Of a DNA stretch of 64,000 nucleotides, positions 1-7,385 are shown in pieces (the first letter of the stretch is position 1; every line of letters begins with the position of its first letter). The notes beneath the pieces were generated by a model, which was given only the letters and a program-made list of their open reading frames with translations, was not told where the DNA came from and ran no database searches. A program made the position numbers and the translations under genes. Source of the stretch: PMG-095 sp049324695. Lineage in GTDB: Bacteria; Myxococcota_A; Polyangia; Polyangiales; Polyangiaceae. The stretch is taken from NCBI GenBank assembly GCA_049324695.1, contig JBMOMJ010000029.1:75594-139593 (forward strand), written 5' to 3'.

Positions 1-1
1 T

Positions 2-550
2 TTCGGCAACAAGCTGCTCACTGCTTTTTTGGCCAAGCTGTTTGGCCAGCGCTTTACCGATATTCTCTCGGGTTATCGTGTTTTCTCGCGCCGCTTCGTC
101 AAGTCATTTCCGGCGCTCTCTTCCGGGTTCGAAACCGAGACGGAGCTCACGGTGCACGCGCTCACGCTGAACCTACCCATCGCCGAAGTCGAGACTCGCT
201 ATTCGGCGCGCGAGCTCGGCTCCGTGAGCAAACTCAGCACATATCGCGACGGTCTCAGGATTTTGCGGGTCATGCTGATCTTGTTCAAGAACGAGCGCCC
301 AGTAATGTTCTTCGGAACGGTTTCGGCCGCGCTCGGAACACTCTCCATCGTCCTGTCGATTCCAGTGTTTTTGACGTACGTCGAGACCGGGCTCGTGCCG
401 CGATTTCCCACAGCGATCCTGTCGGCTTCGCTCATGTTGCTCGCCTTCCTCGCGGTAGTTTGCGGCTTGGTCTTGGACACCGTGACCCGCGGTCGCCGCG
501 AGATGAAGCGGCTCGCGTACCTGCAAATACCGGCGCCGCGTCGGGACTGA
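2..550 (+). CDS. GT2 family glycosyltransferase, C-terminal part (5' end outside window)
   Basis: The reading frame is open from the first bases of the window, so the gene begins upstream. The visible part starts with GNKLLTAFLAKLFGQ and then TDILSGYRVFSRR, a signature of DPM1-like GT2 enzymes that move sugar from a nucleotide donor to a polyprenyl phosphate on the inner membrane face. An ETELTVHAL segment and a GSVSKLSTYRDG segment follow, both typical of the family's C-terminal catalytic half. Two hydrophobic segments (about residues 100-120 and 132-155 of the visible part) anchor the C-terminus. The next gene is convergent, 13 bases away, and encodes a GT-C-like membrane protein, so an envelope-glycan role is plausible. 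The exact donor and acceptor cannot be read. Confidence 0.85.
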   Translation, partial: FGNKLLTAFLAKLFGQRFTDILSGYRVFSRRFVKSFPALSSGFETETELTVHALTLNLPIAEVETRYSARELGSVSKLSTYRDGLRILRVMLILFKNERPVMFFGTVSAALGTLSIVLSIPVFLTYVETGLVPRFPTAILSASLMLLAFLAVVCGLVLDTVTRGRREMKRLAYLQIPAPRRD

Positions 551-563
551 TTTAGCTAGCTTT

Positions 564-1874
564 TCAGCCGCTCGTCGATGCGGGCAAACCGCCGACGGAG
601 GCCGTCGCTTGACTGCGCCGTTCCAATAGCTGGTCCACGCTCAAGTACACGAACAAACACAGCGCGGGCGTCATTGGCAAAAGGTAGCGAATGTAGATCG
701 CAATTGCCGCGTAGGGGAGCAGGTAGACTGCGTGCAGCAGCAACAGCGCGCGAAGCAGCAAAGTGTGGCAGCCGCGCCTCAACAAGCCGAGCAGCAGCGC
801 GATGAAAGGCAGCGGGTAGACCAGCCTGAGCATCCACAGTTCGAAGGGGCCGTGTTGAGTCGAAGACAACGGGACGTACTGAACGCTCGCGGCGAGCAAT
901 CGGTTACCGAGCTTCGACAGGAACGCGCCGGGATCGGAGCTCACGCAGCGCGCGAAGCGCTCTCGATAGCGACGAACGTATTCGAGCTCACCCAGGCGCC
1001 CGTACTCGCTGCGCAGCACCATGTCGTTGAAGGGATGCTTCATCATCGATTCGATGCTGTAGATCCCGTCGGTGTCGACGCAGTTGCCCTGATACATCTC
1101 GTAGCCGGCATTCGACTTTACCGGAACGAATGAGCCCATAACGGCGGCGTTGCGCACCGCCCAGGGTACGGCCATCGCGAGCGCCAGCGCTCCGGCAAGC
1201 AACCAGCGCCTGCGCTGCGCGGCGTCGCGAAAGAACCCCCAAGCGCTCAACGCGCCCCAGCTCGCGGCCAGCGCAGGGCTCACGAGGGACGCAACGCCTC
1301 CGACCAATCCCCAGCCCCAAACGTCGAAGCGGCCGCGAACGTAACGAAAAACCAAGAGAACGAGAAAATTCGTGACCAGCAGCAACAGCCAAACGTCGCT
1401 CGTGAGCGCCAGGTACCAGTAATGAAAGACACCCACCCAGAGCGCGAAGAATCCGATGCCGAACGCCGGTGCCAATCGACGTGCGCTGCATTGGATGATG
1501 TAGCGGAGGGTCACGCCCACCACGACGATCGTGGCGTTCATCAGCACCAGGATCGCGGTTGCAACGGCATGTTTGTCCCCAGCAACTCGCAGCAGCGCCG
1601 CCAGCAGATAGGGGTAAAGCGGAGGCATCCAGGCCGTCGGTCCCGTGGGTTCGCCGAAGGGATCGCTGAATCCGCGCCCATCGCTGATGGAGAGCGCAAT
1701 ATTGTAATACTCGGCGCCCAGGTGCAGTCGCGTGGGAATCACATCAGGGATTCGGTCGATCACCAGCGCTGCCAGCGCTAAGCAAGCGCTGAGCACTGCC
1801 GCCGTCGGGAGCAGCATGCGCCAAGTTACCGCTGGTAACTCGTTCTGCTCGCGCTCCCGCGCTGGCGACTGCAT
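564..1874 (-). CDS. multi-spanning GT-C/GT39-like glycosyltransferase
   Basis: A 436-residue protein with about ten hydrophobic segments. An early loop (about residues 50-85) contains GAEYYNIALSISDGRGFSDPF followed by a proline-rich helix start. Mid-protein, PWAVRNAAVMGSFVPVKSN and a Gly-Asn (YQGNC) motif match membrane mannosyl/arabinosyltransferase-like proteins of the GT39/ArnT group. These use polyprenyl-phosphate sugars on the periplasmic side, and the preceding GT2 gene makes that type of donor, so a functional link is likely but inferred. The ATG at 1874 gives an N-terminal cytoplasmic tail of about 20 residues; an internal ATG just before the first hydrophobic segment is an alternative. 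Confidence 0.75.
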   Translation of the reverse strand: MQSPAREREQNELPAVTWRMLLPTAAVLSACLALAALVIDRIPDVIPTRLHLGAEYYNIALSISDGRGFSDPFGEPTGPTAWMPPLYPYLLAALLRVAGDKHAVATAILVLMNATIVVVGVTLRYIIQCSARRLAPAFGIGFFALWVGVFHYWYLALTSDVWLLLLVTNFLVLLVFRYVRGRFDVWGWGLVGGVASLVSPALAASWGALSAWGFFRDAAQRRRWLLAGALALAMAVPWAVRNAAVMGSFVPVKSNAGYEMYQGNCVDTDGIYSIESMMKHPFNDMVLRSEYGRLGELEYVRRYRERFARCVSSDPGAFLSKLGNRLLAASVQYVPLSSTQHGPFELWMLRLVYPLPFIALLLGLLRRGCHTLLLRALLLLHAVYLLPYAAIAIYIRYLLPMTPALCLFVYLSVDQLLERRSQATASVGGLPASTSG

Positions 1875-1989
1875 TTCGGCCGAACCATTGCACTCGAACG
1901 CCGCGCAGAACAGCGGGAAACCTCATATTGCATCGTTTCGTCAGCCTTCTTCATCACCCCGGCGGACTGTTCGGCCTGGCGAGATGTGG

Positions 1990-2051
1990 GGCGCGAAAGC
2001 GTGAATGTGAATTCGTTTGCGGCGCGAAAGGGTGAACGGTGAATTCGTTTG
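1990..2051. repeat. tandem repeat, two copies of about 31 bp
   Basis: Two adjacent copies of a unit beginning GGCGCGAAAG and ending GTGAATTCGTTTG lie at 1990-2020 and 2021-2051, differing at a few positions. They sit in the 361-base divergent intergenic stretch (1875-2235) between the membrane protein and the protease. No gene was recognised in that stretch; it otherwise holds the conserved 5' block of the protease. The repeats could be a duplicated operator or neutral slippage. Confidence 0.6.
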
Positions 2052-2169
2052 ACGAGTCGCGGGCGTTTCACAATCGGAGCGGGTTATGACAAGGCCCTTG
2101 CTGGCCCGATTTCGATTCACCCCGCGGCCTGCCCAACGAAAGAATTCGAGTGCAATTCTAGAAGCAAGC

Positions 2170-2190
2170 GTGCTATTCGTCGCTCCGCCC
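2170..2190 (+). promoter_or_regulatory. conserved block upstream of protease copy A
   Basis: This 21-base block matches 19 of 21 positions with 17193-17213 upstream of the paralogous protease. Both copies are followed by a similarly spaced GGGAGGT ribosome-binding site and the same start. It contains TGCTATT, which could be an extended -10 element; no convincing -35 is seen. Conservation may reflect promoter function or simply the duplication. Confidence 0.4.
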
Positions 2191-2235
2191 TTCGCCACGA
2201 ACGTTTTCATGCTGGCTGGGCTTGGGAGGTCTGCC

Positions 2236-3450
2236 ATGCAGAGTCGGGCGTTTGCAGTATTAGTGGGGGCTGTCGGTGCTTCCTTGGCCTTGGCCTACGG
2301 TTGCTCGCAGCACGCTGGAGAGGATGTCGGCAAAAGCGAGGGAGCGATCCAATGGGCCTACGTTTCCTCTTCGCAGACCGCCGTTGGTAAGGGCGCGCAC
2401 CTCGTTACTTCGTGGGGTTCTGGGCGCAAGGCCAAGTCGGTCGGTTATGTGCGACCCTTCAGCAACACCTGGTCGCATAGCGGGCTCGAGTCCACTTGCG
2501 GCGCGACATTCATTTCCGACCGCTACGCGATCACCGCGGCTCACTGCGTCGACAAGTGGAATCTACCGACCTGCTATTCGAGCTCGGCTAGTCCGGGCAG
2601 TGCGCTCAAAGTCGTGCAGGTTACGACCACGAGCCTAGACATCAACGAGTATGGGCAGCAATCGGTCGTGACGGGCGAGTGGCCGGCTTGGACGCGCGCC
2701 GATCCGCTCACCTCGGGCGAGGGCTACACGCTAACGGAGCACACCTGCTACGTGCGAGCGCGCTGCGATAACCAATCAGGCACCAATCCCGATCTGCACT
2801 TCGGCCGCTGCAACTGCCCGGACGACTCCGCCAATTTCAACGGGCAGGTTGTAGATATCGCTCTCCTTTATTGCCCGAATCGTTCCAAGGTCGGGTCCAA
2901 CTGGTCCGAAGTCGCGTCGACGGCAGAGACAACGAATACCTCGGTGGAGAGCTGGTGGTTCCACGAAGTTCCAGATCTTTCGATCGACCAAAATCCCTTC
3001 CCGCTCTACCAGCCAGCCTACAACTACCAACACTACTATCTGCTGCAAGATGACCGGACGCAGAACTGGCACTACAACAGCCAGAATCACACGCTCCAGC
3101 TGTTGCCGATCGTCTCGCACATGGACGTGTCAGGGCAGGATTATTACATCACCGCCGCGGGCACGACCTATGCGAGCACGAACATCAGCATTTGCCACGG
3201 TACCTCTGGCTCCGGCGTCTTCGTAGGCACTGCGCAGGGCACAGCCATCAACTGGAACGACGCCAACCCGCGGCTGCTCGGTCCTGCGGTTTACGGCGAC
3301 TTGTTTGCCACCACGCACTTGTGCCAGGAGATCAATGTCGATCCAGGCAGCACCACGCGCATGCAGTTCGTGAAGCAGAAGTTCACGCGCATGCTCGAGC
3401 GAGTCAGCTACGGCGGTACGCAAGTCGTGCTTGCTGATCGCGGCGATTGA
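2236..3450 (+). CDS. trypsin-like serine protease lipoprotein, cassette A copy
   Basis: A 404-residue S1-type protease. The ATG at 2236 is preceded by GGGAGGT five bases upstream and matches the start of the paralogue at 17255; the frame is open further 5' but without support. The N-terminus is a signal peptide ending LALAYGC, so Cys23 may be lipidated, although Tyr at -2 is not a classic lipobox. The triad is visible: His103 in TAAHC, Asp207 in DIALLYC and Ser324 in GTSGSG. The region around residues 165-205 is Cys-rich (CYVRARC, RCNC), probably with disulfides. The Gly-Asp-Ser-Gly-Gly of trypsin is replaced by Gly-Thr-Ser-Gly-Ser. It precedes a propeller-like lipoprotein, as does its paralogue, so the two proteins probably act together at the envelope. 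The substrate is unknown. Confidence 0.88.
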   Translation: MQSRAFAVLVGAVGASLALAYGCSQHAGEDVGKSEGAIQWAYVSSSQTAVGKGAHLVTSWGSGRKAKSVGYVRPFSNTWSHSGLESTCGATFISDRYAITAAHCVDKWNLPTCYSSSASPGSALKVVQVTTTSLDINEYGQQSVVTGEWPAWTRADPLTSGEGYTLTEHTCYVRARCDNQSGTNPDLHFGRCNCPDDSANFNGQVVDIALLYCPNRSKVGSNWSEVASTAETTNTSVESWWFHEVPDLSIDQNPFPLYQPAYNYQHYYLLQDDRTQNWHYNSQNHTLQLLPIVSHMDVSGQDYYITAAGTTYASTNISICHGTSGSGVFVGTAQGTAINWNDANPRLLGPAVYGDLFATTHLCQEINVDPGSTTRMQFVKQKFTRMLERVSYGGTQVVLADRGD

Positions 3451-3463
3451 GCGCTTCTTCTGC

Positions 3464-3504
3464 CGGCCCCTCGAGCTTGCTGACAAGGCGAGCCTGAGGG
3501 GCCG
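3464..3504 (+). terminator. hairpin between protease A and lipoprotein A
   Basis: CGGCCCCTC at 3464-3472 pairs perfectly with GAGGGGCCG at 3496-3504 across a 23-base loop, 13 bases after the protease stop. No T-tract follows, so it may be an attenuator, mRNA-stabilising hairpin or Rho-independent-like element. Cassette B has an unrelated hairpin at the equivalent place. Confidence 0.5.
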
Positions 3505-3540
3505 CGTTCGAAACTTCTCGCTTCACCTTTCGACGTGATT

Positions 3541-3566
3541 GCTAGCGCACCGCATGTGCTAGCATT
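3541..3566 (+). promoter_or_regulatory. paired GCTAGC motif upstream of propeller lipoprotein A
   Basis: Two GCTAGC hexamers (3541-3546 and 3558-3563) lie 17 bases apart start to start, about 25 bases before the lipoprotein start. The same pair with the same 17-base spacing precedes the paralogue at 18610. The second hexamer sits in TGCTAGCAT, which could be an extended -10. Promoter or operator function is inferred from conservation amid diverged sequence. Confidence 0.4.
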
Positions 3567-3585
3567 CACCGCGGAAGGAATGAGA

Positions 3586-4842
3586 ATGCCGAGAAGCGAA
3601 GGCAGTTTCGTCACGGGTCTGGTCGCGCTCATCGTTGCCGCCGCACTTGGTTGCGGAGAGGCCGACTCGAAGAACGGCGGCTCGGGCGGAACGAGCAACG
3701 CCGGTGGGAAGACTGGCAGCGGCGGTGCTTCTGGCGGCTCGAGCGCAAATACCGCGGGGCGCGGCGGCCAGCCGGGCACTGGAGGGACCACTGCAACGGC
3801 TGGAGCTGGATCGGGCGGCAGCGCAGGCAACGCCGGTGGGGCCACTTCTCCTCCTCCCGATACGCGCCCGCAGAACCCAAATCGAGTGCCCACTTTGCCG
3901 GTGGGCAGTCCTGGTTGGGAAAGCAGCACCGTTCCGCTGTGCGAACCCATGGCAGGCGAGTTGCGCGGCTTCGCTACCTGGGCGGATGCGCGTGGCGTCT
4001 ACACTATTTTCAGCACCAAATGCGGCCTGGAGCACGGGAAGTGCATCAACAGTGGGGTCTCGCTCCAGTTCAACGACGGGACCGGCTGGAAGTGGCTCGG
4101 CTATGACGCAATTGATGGTGAGCAGCTGCGCCTGAGCGGCTTCCCCGGTGGTGCTCTCGTAATCACCGGTGGAATTGGAGACGAAGGCGGTGTCTTCTTC
4201 CTCGAGGATGGGAAGAGGCAATTGTCGTATCCGACGACGAACACTTTCGGCACGACGTCTTTCGTGGCTGGCGCCGCGCGAGCCTACGCTGCATCCGAGC
4301 AAACGGTGCTCGAGTATCGAGACGGAGCGTGGAAAGAGATTGCCACGTTGCCGGAATTCGTGTTTCCGATTTGGGCCGACGGCGATGTCGTCGCCGTGTT
4401 TGGCCAAGACGTCGCCTATGCGCGCGCCTCTGCTACGGAGGCCATCGCTCCGCTCGCGAAAGTTCCGGTTGGCAACTATCGCTCCGCTTGGGGTTTCGGT
4501 GCAAACGACTACTGGGCGGGCAATAGCGTCGGTCAATTGGTGCACTACGACGGCAAAGCCTGGACTGTGCTCGAAACGGGCAGCACTCTCCCGGTCAAGA
4601 GTCTCTGGGGCGGCGGTTCCACTCTGTACTACATCACCGACACGGAGATGGGTCGCGTGCAGAATGGCCGCGTCCAGGTGCTGGTTCCCGAATCGGCAGG
4701 CGCGCGCTTCGAGTCAATCTGGGGGCGCTCCGAGGGCGAAGTTTTCGTGAGCATGTCCGAAAACGACGGCAAGTTCGACAAGTACGCGTGCGGGAGCGCG
4801 TTCATGCTTTGGTTCGATGGAACCGCGTTTCACCAGTTTTGA
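3586..4842 (+). CDS. Gly-rich-linker lipoprotein with propeller-like repeats, cassette A
   Basis: A 418-residue lipoprotein of unknown function. The start at 3586 is chosen because GGAAGG lies seven bases upstream and the paralogue at 18610 starts at the same residue; an ATG two codons earlier is possible. The signal peptide ends AAALGCGE (Cys23). Residues about 30-95 are a flexible Gly/Ser/Ala linker. The remainder has repeats with aromatic and Gly-Asp patterns such as NDGTGWKWL, EYRDGAWKE and HYDGKAWTV, alternating with WGFGANDYW and WGRSEGEVF. This resembles the repeat rhythm of beta-propellers in myxobacterial secreted proteins. It is linked to the protease upstream and to 4852 downstream by nine bases. 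Surface exposure is likely; the ligand is unknown. Confidence 0.8.
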   Translation: MPRSEGSFVTGLVALIVAAALGCGEADSKNGGSGGTSNAGGKTGSGGASGGSSANTAGRGGQPGTGGTTATAGAGSGGSAGNAGGATSPPPDTRPQNPNRVPTLPVGSPGWESSTVPLCEPMAGELRGFATWADARGVYTIFSTKCGLEHGKCINSGVSLQFNDGTGWKWLGYDAIDGEQLRLSGFPGGALVITGGIGDEGGVFFLEDGKRQLSYPTTNTFGTTSFVAGAARAYAASEQTVLEYRDGAWKEIATLPEFVFPIWADGDVVAVFGQDVAYARASATEAIAPLAKVPVGNYRSAWGFGANDYWAGNSVGQLVHYDGKAWTVLETGSTLPVKSLWGGGSTLYYITDTEMGRVQNGRVQVLVPESAGARFESIWGRSEGEVFVSMSENDGKFDKYACGSAFMLWFDGTAFHQF

Positions 4843-4851
4843 GACTCAGTC

Positions 4852-6078
4852 ATGACGCGCGGGCTATCGAGTGTGTCGCGAGCGCAAGTCTGGTCGCGCT
4901 GGCTCGTGCTGGTGGCTCTCGGCATTGCCTCTGCCTCAGGCTGTGGCCGAGTGACGCGCTCACCGCGAAATGATGCGGCGGGCGGGGTCAGTTCGGGAGG
5001 GCGCAGCATGGCGGGCTCTGGTGGCAGCGTCGCGCGCGGAGGGTCTGGCCTGGGCGGCTCGGGCGGTAGCATGGGAGGCGCTGGCGTAATCGCTGGTGCC
5101 GGCGGAACGGATGCTGGCGCGGGCGGAGCCGAAGCCGGCGCAGGCGGTGGCACCGAACCGGTGGGACGTCGCTGGCGGAACAGTTTGGAAGCCTTTTGCT
5201 TCAAGCGCGCGCTTCACGACACGCTGCGAGTTTGGAGCGATGCGATCGGAGTTTACCTTGCGGCGGGCGGGGGGATCTATGGCAACACCGGCTCGGGCTG
5301 GTCGCTTCTGACCGACAGCGGCAACCCGCTCGGCGGCGGAATCACCGGCTTCGTGAACGGTCCGCTGGTTCGTTACGGCGGAACCACCGAGCGCTGCGGC
5401 ATCGAGTTCCTCGATCGTCAGGGAGTTTCTAGCTGTAGCGCCGCGGCATATTCGGATGTCAGCCACGTGCACGTAGTTGGCAGCCAGCTAGCCTTTGCCG
5501 GCGCGGGCAGGCGCATTTATTCCTTCGATGGTGCCATGTGGCACCTGAGGGACGGCCAATTGCCGGCGGCGGATTTTGCTCCCATCTCGCGTCTTTGGGC
5601 GGATTCGGAGACACTTCTGATAGCTGCAAGTGACGGCGTCTATCTCGCGCGAGACGGCGCGCCTCTGACTGCGCAGATGCTACCCGCGGCAAGCAGCAAT
5701 GCCTTCACGGCGGTTTGGGGAAGTTCAGCCGAAGATGCGTGGGCTGGTAACGCCGATGGGCAGCTATTTCGTTTGCAGGAAGACACCTGGTCTCTCGCTT
5801 ACCAAGCGCCAGGTGAGGCGAGCTGCGCTGGAATCCGCGCCATCTGGGGCACGCCTAACGACGTGTTCGTCGTTTCGGCCAGCGCATTCTTCCGCATCAA
5901 GGACGGTGTGGTCACAACCATTGCGAGCCACGCGTGCGGCGAAGATATCAACCAATTCGTTGATGTTTGGGGGAATTCGGCGAACGAAGTATTCGTCGCG
6001 CGCCGAGCTCCAACCACTCCGAAGTGCGGCAGCGTTCGAATAGATTGGTTCGACGGCAGTGAGCTAAACGCGTTGTGA
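4852..6078 (+). CDS. second Gly-rich-linker propeller-like lipoprotein
   Basis: A 408-residue protein with a signal peptide ending SASGC, then a Gly/Ser/Ala linker to about residue 100. The C-terminal domain has repeated WG/DG motifs: YSFDGAMWHL, VWGSSAEDAW, IWGTPNDVF and VWGNSANEVF, spaced about 40-50 residues apart and compatible with a beta-propeller. It is related in architecture to the preceding gene but clearly diverged, and cassette B lacks it. The stop overlaps the next start as GTGA, indicating translational coupling with 6075. Function is unknown. Confidence 0.78.
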   Translation: MTRGLSSVSRAQVWSRWLVLVALGIASASGCGRVTRSPRNDAAGGVSSGGRSMAGSGGSVARGGSGLGGSGGSMGGAGVIAGAGGTDAGAGGAEAGAGGGTEPVGRRWRNSLEAFCFKRALHDTLRVWSDAIGVYLAAGGGIYGNTGSGWSLLTDSGNPLGGGITGFVNGPLVRYGGTTERCGIEFLDRQGVSSCSAAAYSDVSHVHVVGSQLAFAGAGRRIYSFDGAMWHLRDGQLPAADFAPISRLWADSETLLIAASDGVYLARDGAPLTAQMLPAASSNAFTAVWGSSAEDAWAGNADGQLFRLQEDTWSLAYQAPGEASCAGIRAIWGTPNDVFVVSASAFFRIKDGVVTTIASHACGEDINQFVDVWGNSANEVFVARRAPTTPKCGSVRIDWFDGSELNAL

Positions 6079-7385
6079 GCGCGGCGCGATCTGCAAAAGG
6101 CTCACGCCGATGCTGGCTTTTGGCGCTGGCAACATTGGTGTTGGCGTGCCGTGAGCAGGAGAACTGGGGAGTGCGTGAGCAGCGCGTGTTGGTGTCTGCG
6201 CGCACGGCAGCGAGCAAGCAGCGTGAGGCGCCATTTCAATTCGGGCTGCCGGTGGGAGTCGAGCGGCAGCGGGTCGCTCTTGGCGCGCTGAGCTCGTTGC
6301 GAATTGGCTCCGGCGTGCGCATCCGTCCCTTCGATGCGATGCTCTACATCAGAAGCCAGTCGAGCACCGATCCGCTGCAGGGTAGCTTCGTAGTCAGCGC
6401 AGGTGAGCTCGTCGTGGGTCGAGGCAGCCTAGTTGGCTCGGTCTACGCGCTGGGAGCTCCTAACAGCATCGACGAGAGTGTTACGATTTTTGGCGCGCTG
6501 CGCAGCACCCAGCGAATCGAGAATCGAGCTAGGGCGCTCCTAGGCTCATTGCCGCTGCGAAGCGCGGCCATGGAGCAATTCGTGTTCGAACCGCCGGCAC
6601 CGGACACTGTCAGTGCGGTGGAGCATCGAGCCGACGAGCGCGGCGCGAGCGTGCCCCCCGGCGCGTACGTCTCGCTCCGCGTGGAATCCGGCACGGTCAG
6701 GCGCCTTCGAACCGGCGCGTACGTCGTGCGTGAGCTGAACATCGCGCGTAACGGGATATTGGACCTCGACAATTCGTTGGGCCCGGTCGAAATCTGGGTA
6801 ACAGAGCGCTGCAACTTGGACGGTGAGTTGCGCGAGCGAGCGCTCACGCCAACAGTGTTCGTGGCGTGCGCCGGACCTGGGGCGCTCAAGCTCGACCAGC
6901 CGTTCCACGGCACGTTGCTCGCTCCCAGAGCGACGCTCACGCTGGCTCAGAGCGAATCGCCTCATGTGGGCGCTTTCTTTGCAAACAGGATTGTGGTGGA
7001 GGATCGTGCGGAGATCTTGCATTCCGGCTTCCGGCGTTGGCATCCAGTGCCTTCCAAGCTCTCGCTGGTGTGCGAGAACTGCAATGCCGGTCGGGAGGAG
7101 CTCGCGCGCTCCTGCTGCGCGGAGCTCAAGGCGAGTCTAATAGCTCACGATTTCGCTGCGGCAGACTGCATGAGTGCTTGTGCCGGCGAGCCTGACACGA
7201 ACCCCGGTCAGTGCAGAAGCGGCTGCGATCCAGGGTTCGATGTGCAGCGTGCACACGCGCGTTACGTCGCGTGTATGGCGAGCACGGACGCGTCGCGAGA
7301 GCGCTGCGAGCTGCAGGCACGTTTCCGCGCTGGCACGTGCCTCGCGGCCGGCCTCTCGGCTCCGAGTGTGGAGTGCGCGCCATGA
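6075..7385 (+). CDS. lipoprotein with DUF7305/choice-of-anchor-like beta region and Cys-rich tail
   Basis: A 436-residue protein started by GTG at 6075, overlapping the preceding stop. The signal peptide ends LVLACRE. The middle (about residues 195-320) has the pattern GAYVVRELNIARNGIL, then GPVEIWVTERCNL, then FHGTLLAPRATLTL and VGAFFANRIVVED. That order is typical of DUF7305 / choice-of-anchor-like beta-solenoid domains in secreted Gram-negative proteins. The C-terminal 100 residues hold many cysteines (CENCNAG, SCCAE, CRSGCD), presumably disulfide-bonded. The stop overlaps the next start as ATGA. A surface structural or adhesive role is inferred, not shown. Confidence 0.75.
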   Translation: MSAARSAKGSRRCWLLALATLVLACREQENWGVREQRVLVSARTAASKQREAPFQFGLPVGVERQRVALGALSSLRIGSGVRIRPFDAMLYIRSQSSTDPLQGSFVVSAGELVVGRGSLVGSVYALGAPNSIDESVTIFGALRSTQRIENRARALLGSLPLRSAAMEQFVFEPPAPDTVSAVEHRADERGASVPPGAYVSLRVESGTVRRLRTGAYVVRELNIARNGILDLDNSLGPVEIWVTERCNLDGELRERALTPTVFVACAGPGALKLDQPFHGTLLAPRATLTLAQSESPHVGAFFANRIVVEDRAEILHSGFRRWHPVPSKLSLVCENCNAGREELARSCCAELKASLIAHDFAAADCMSACAGEPDTNPGQCRSGCDPGFDVQRAHARYVACMASTDASRERCELQARFRAGTCLAAGLSAPSVECAP

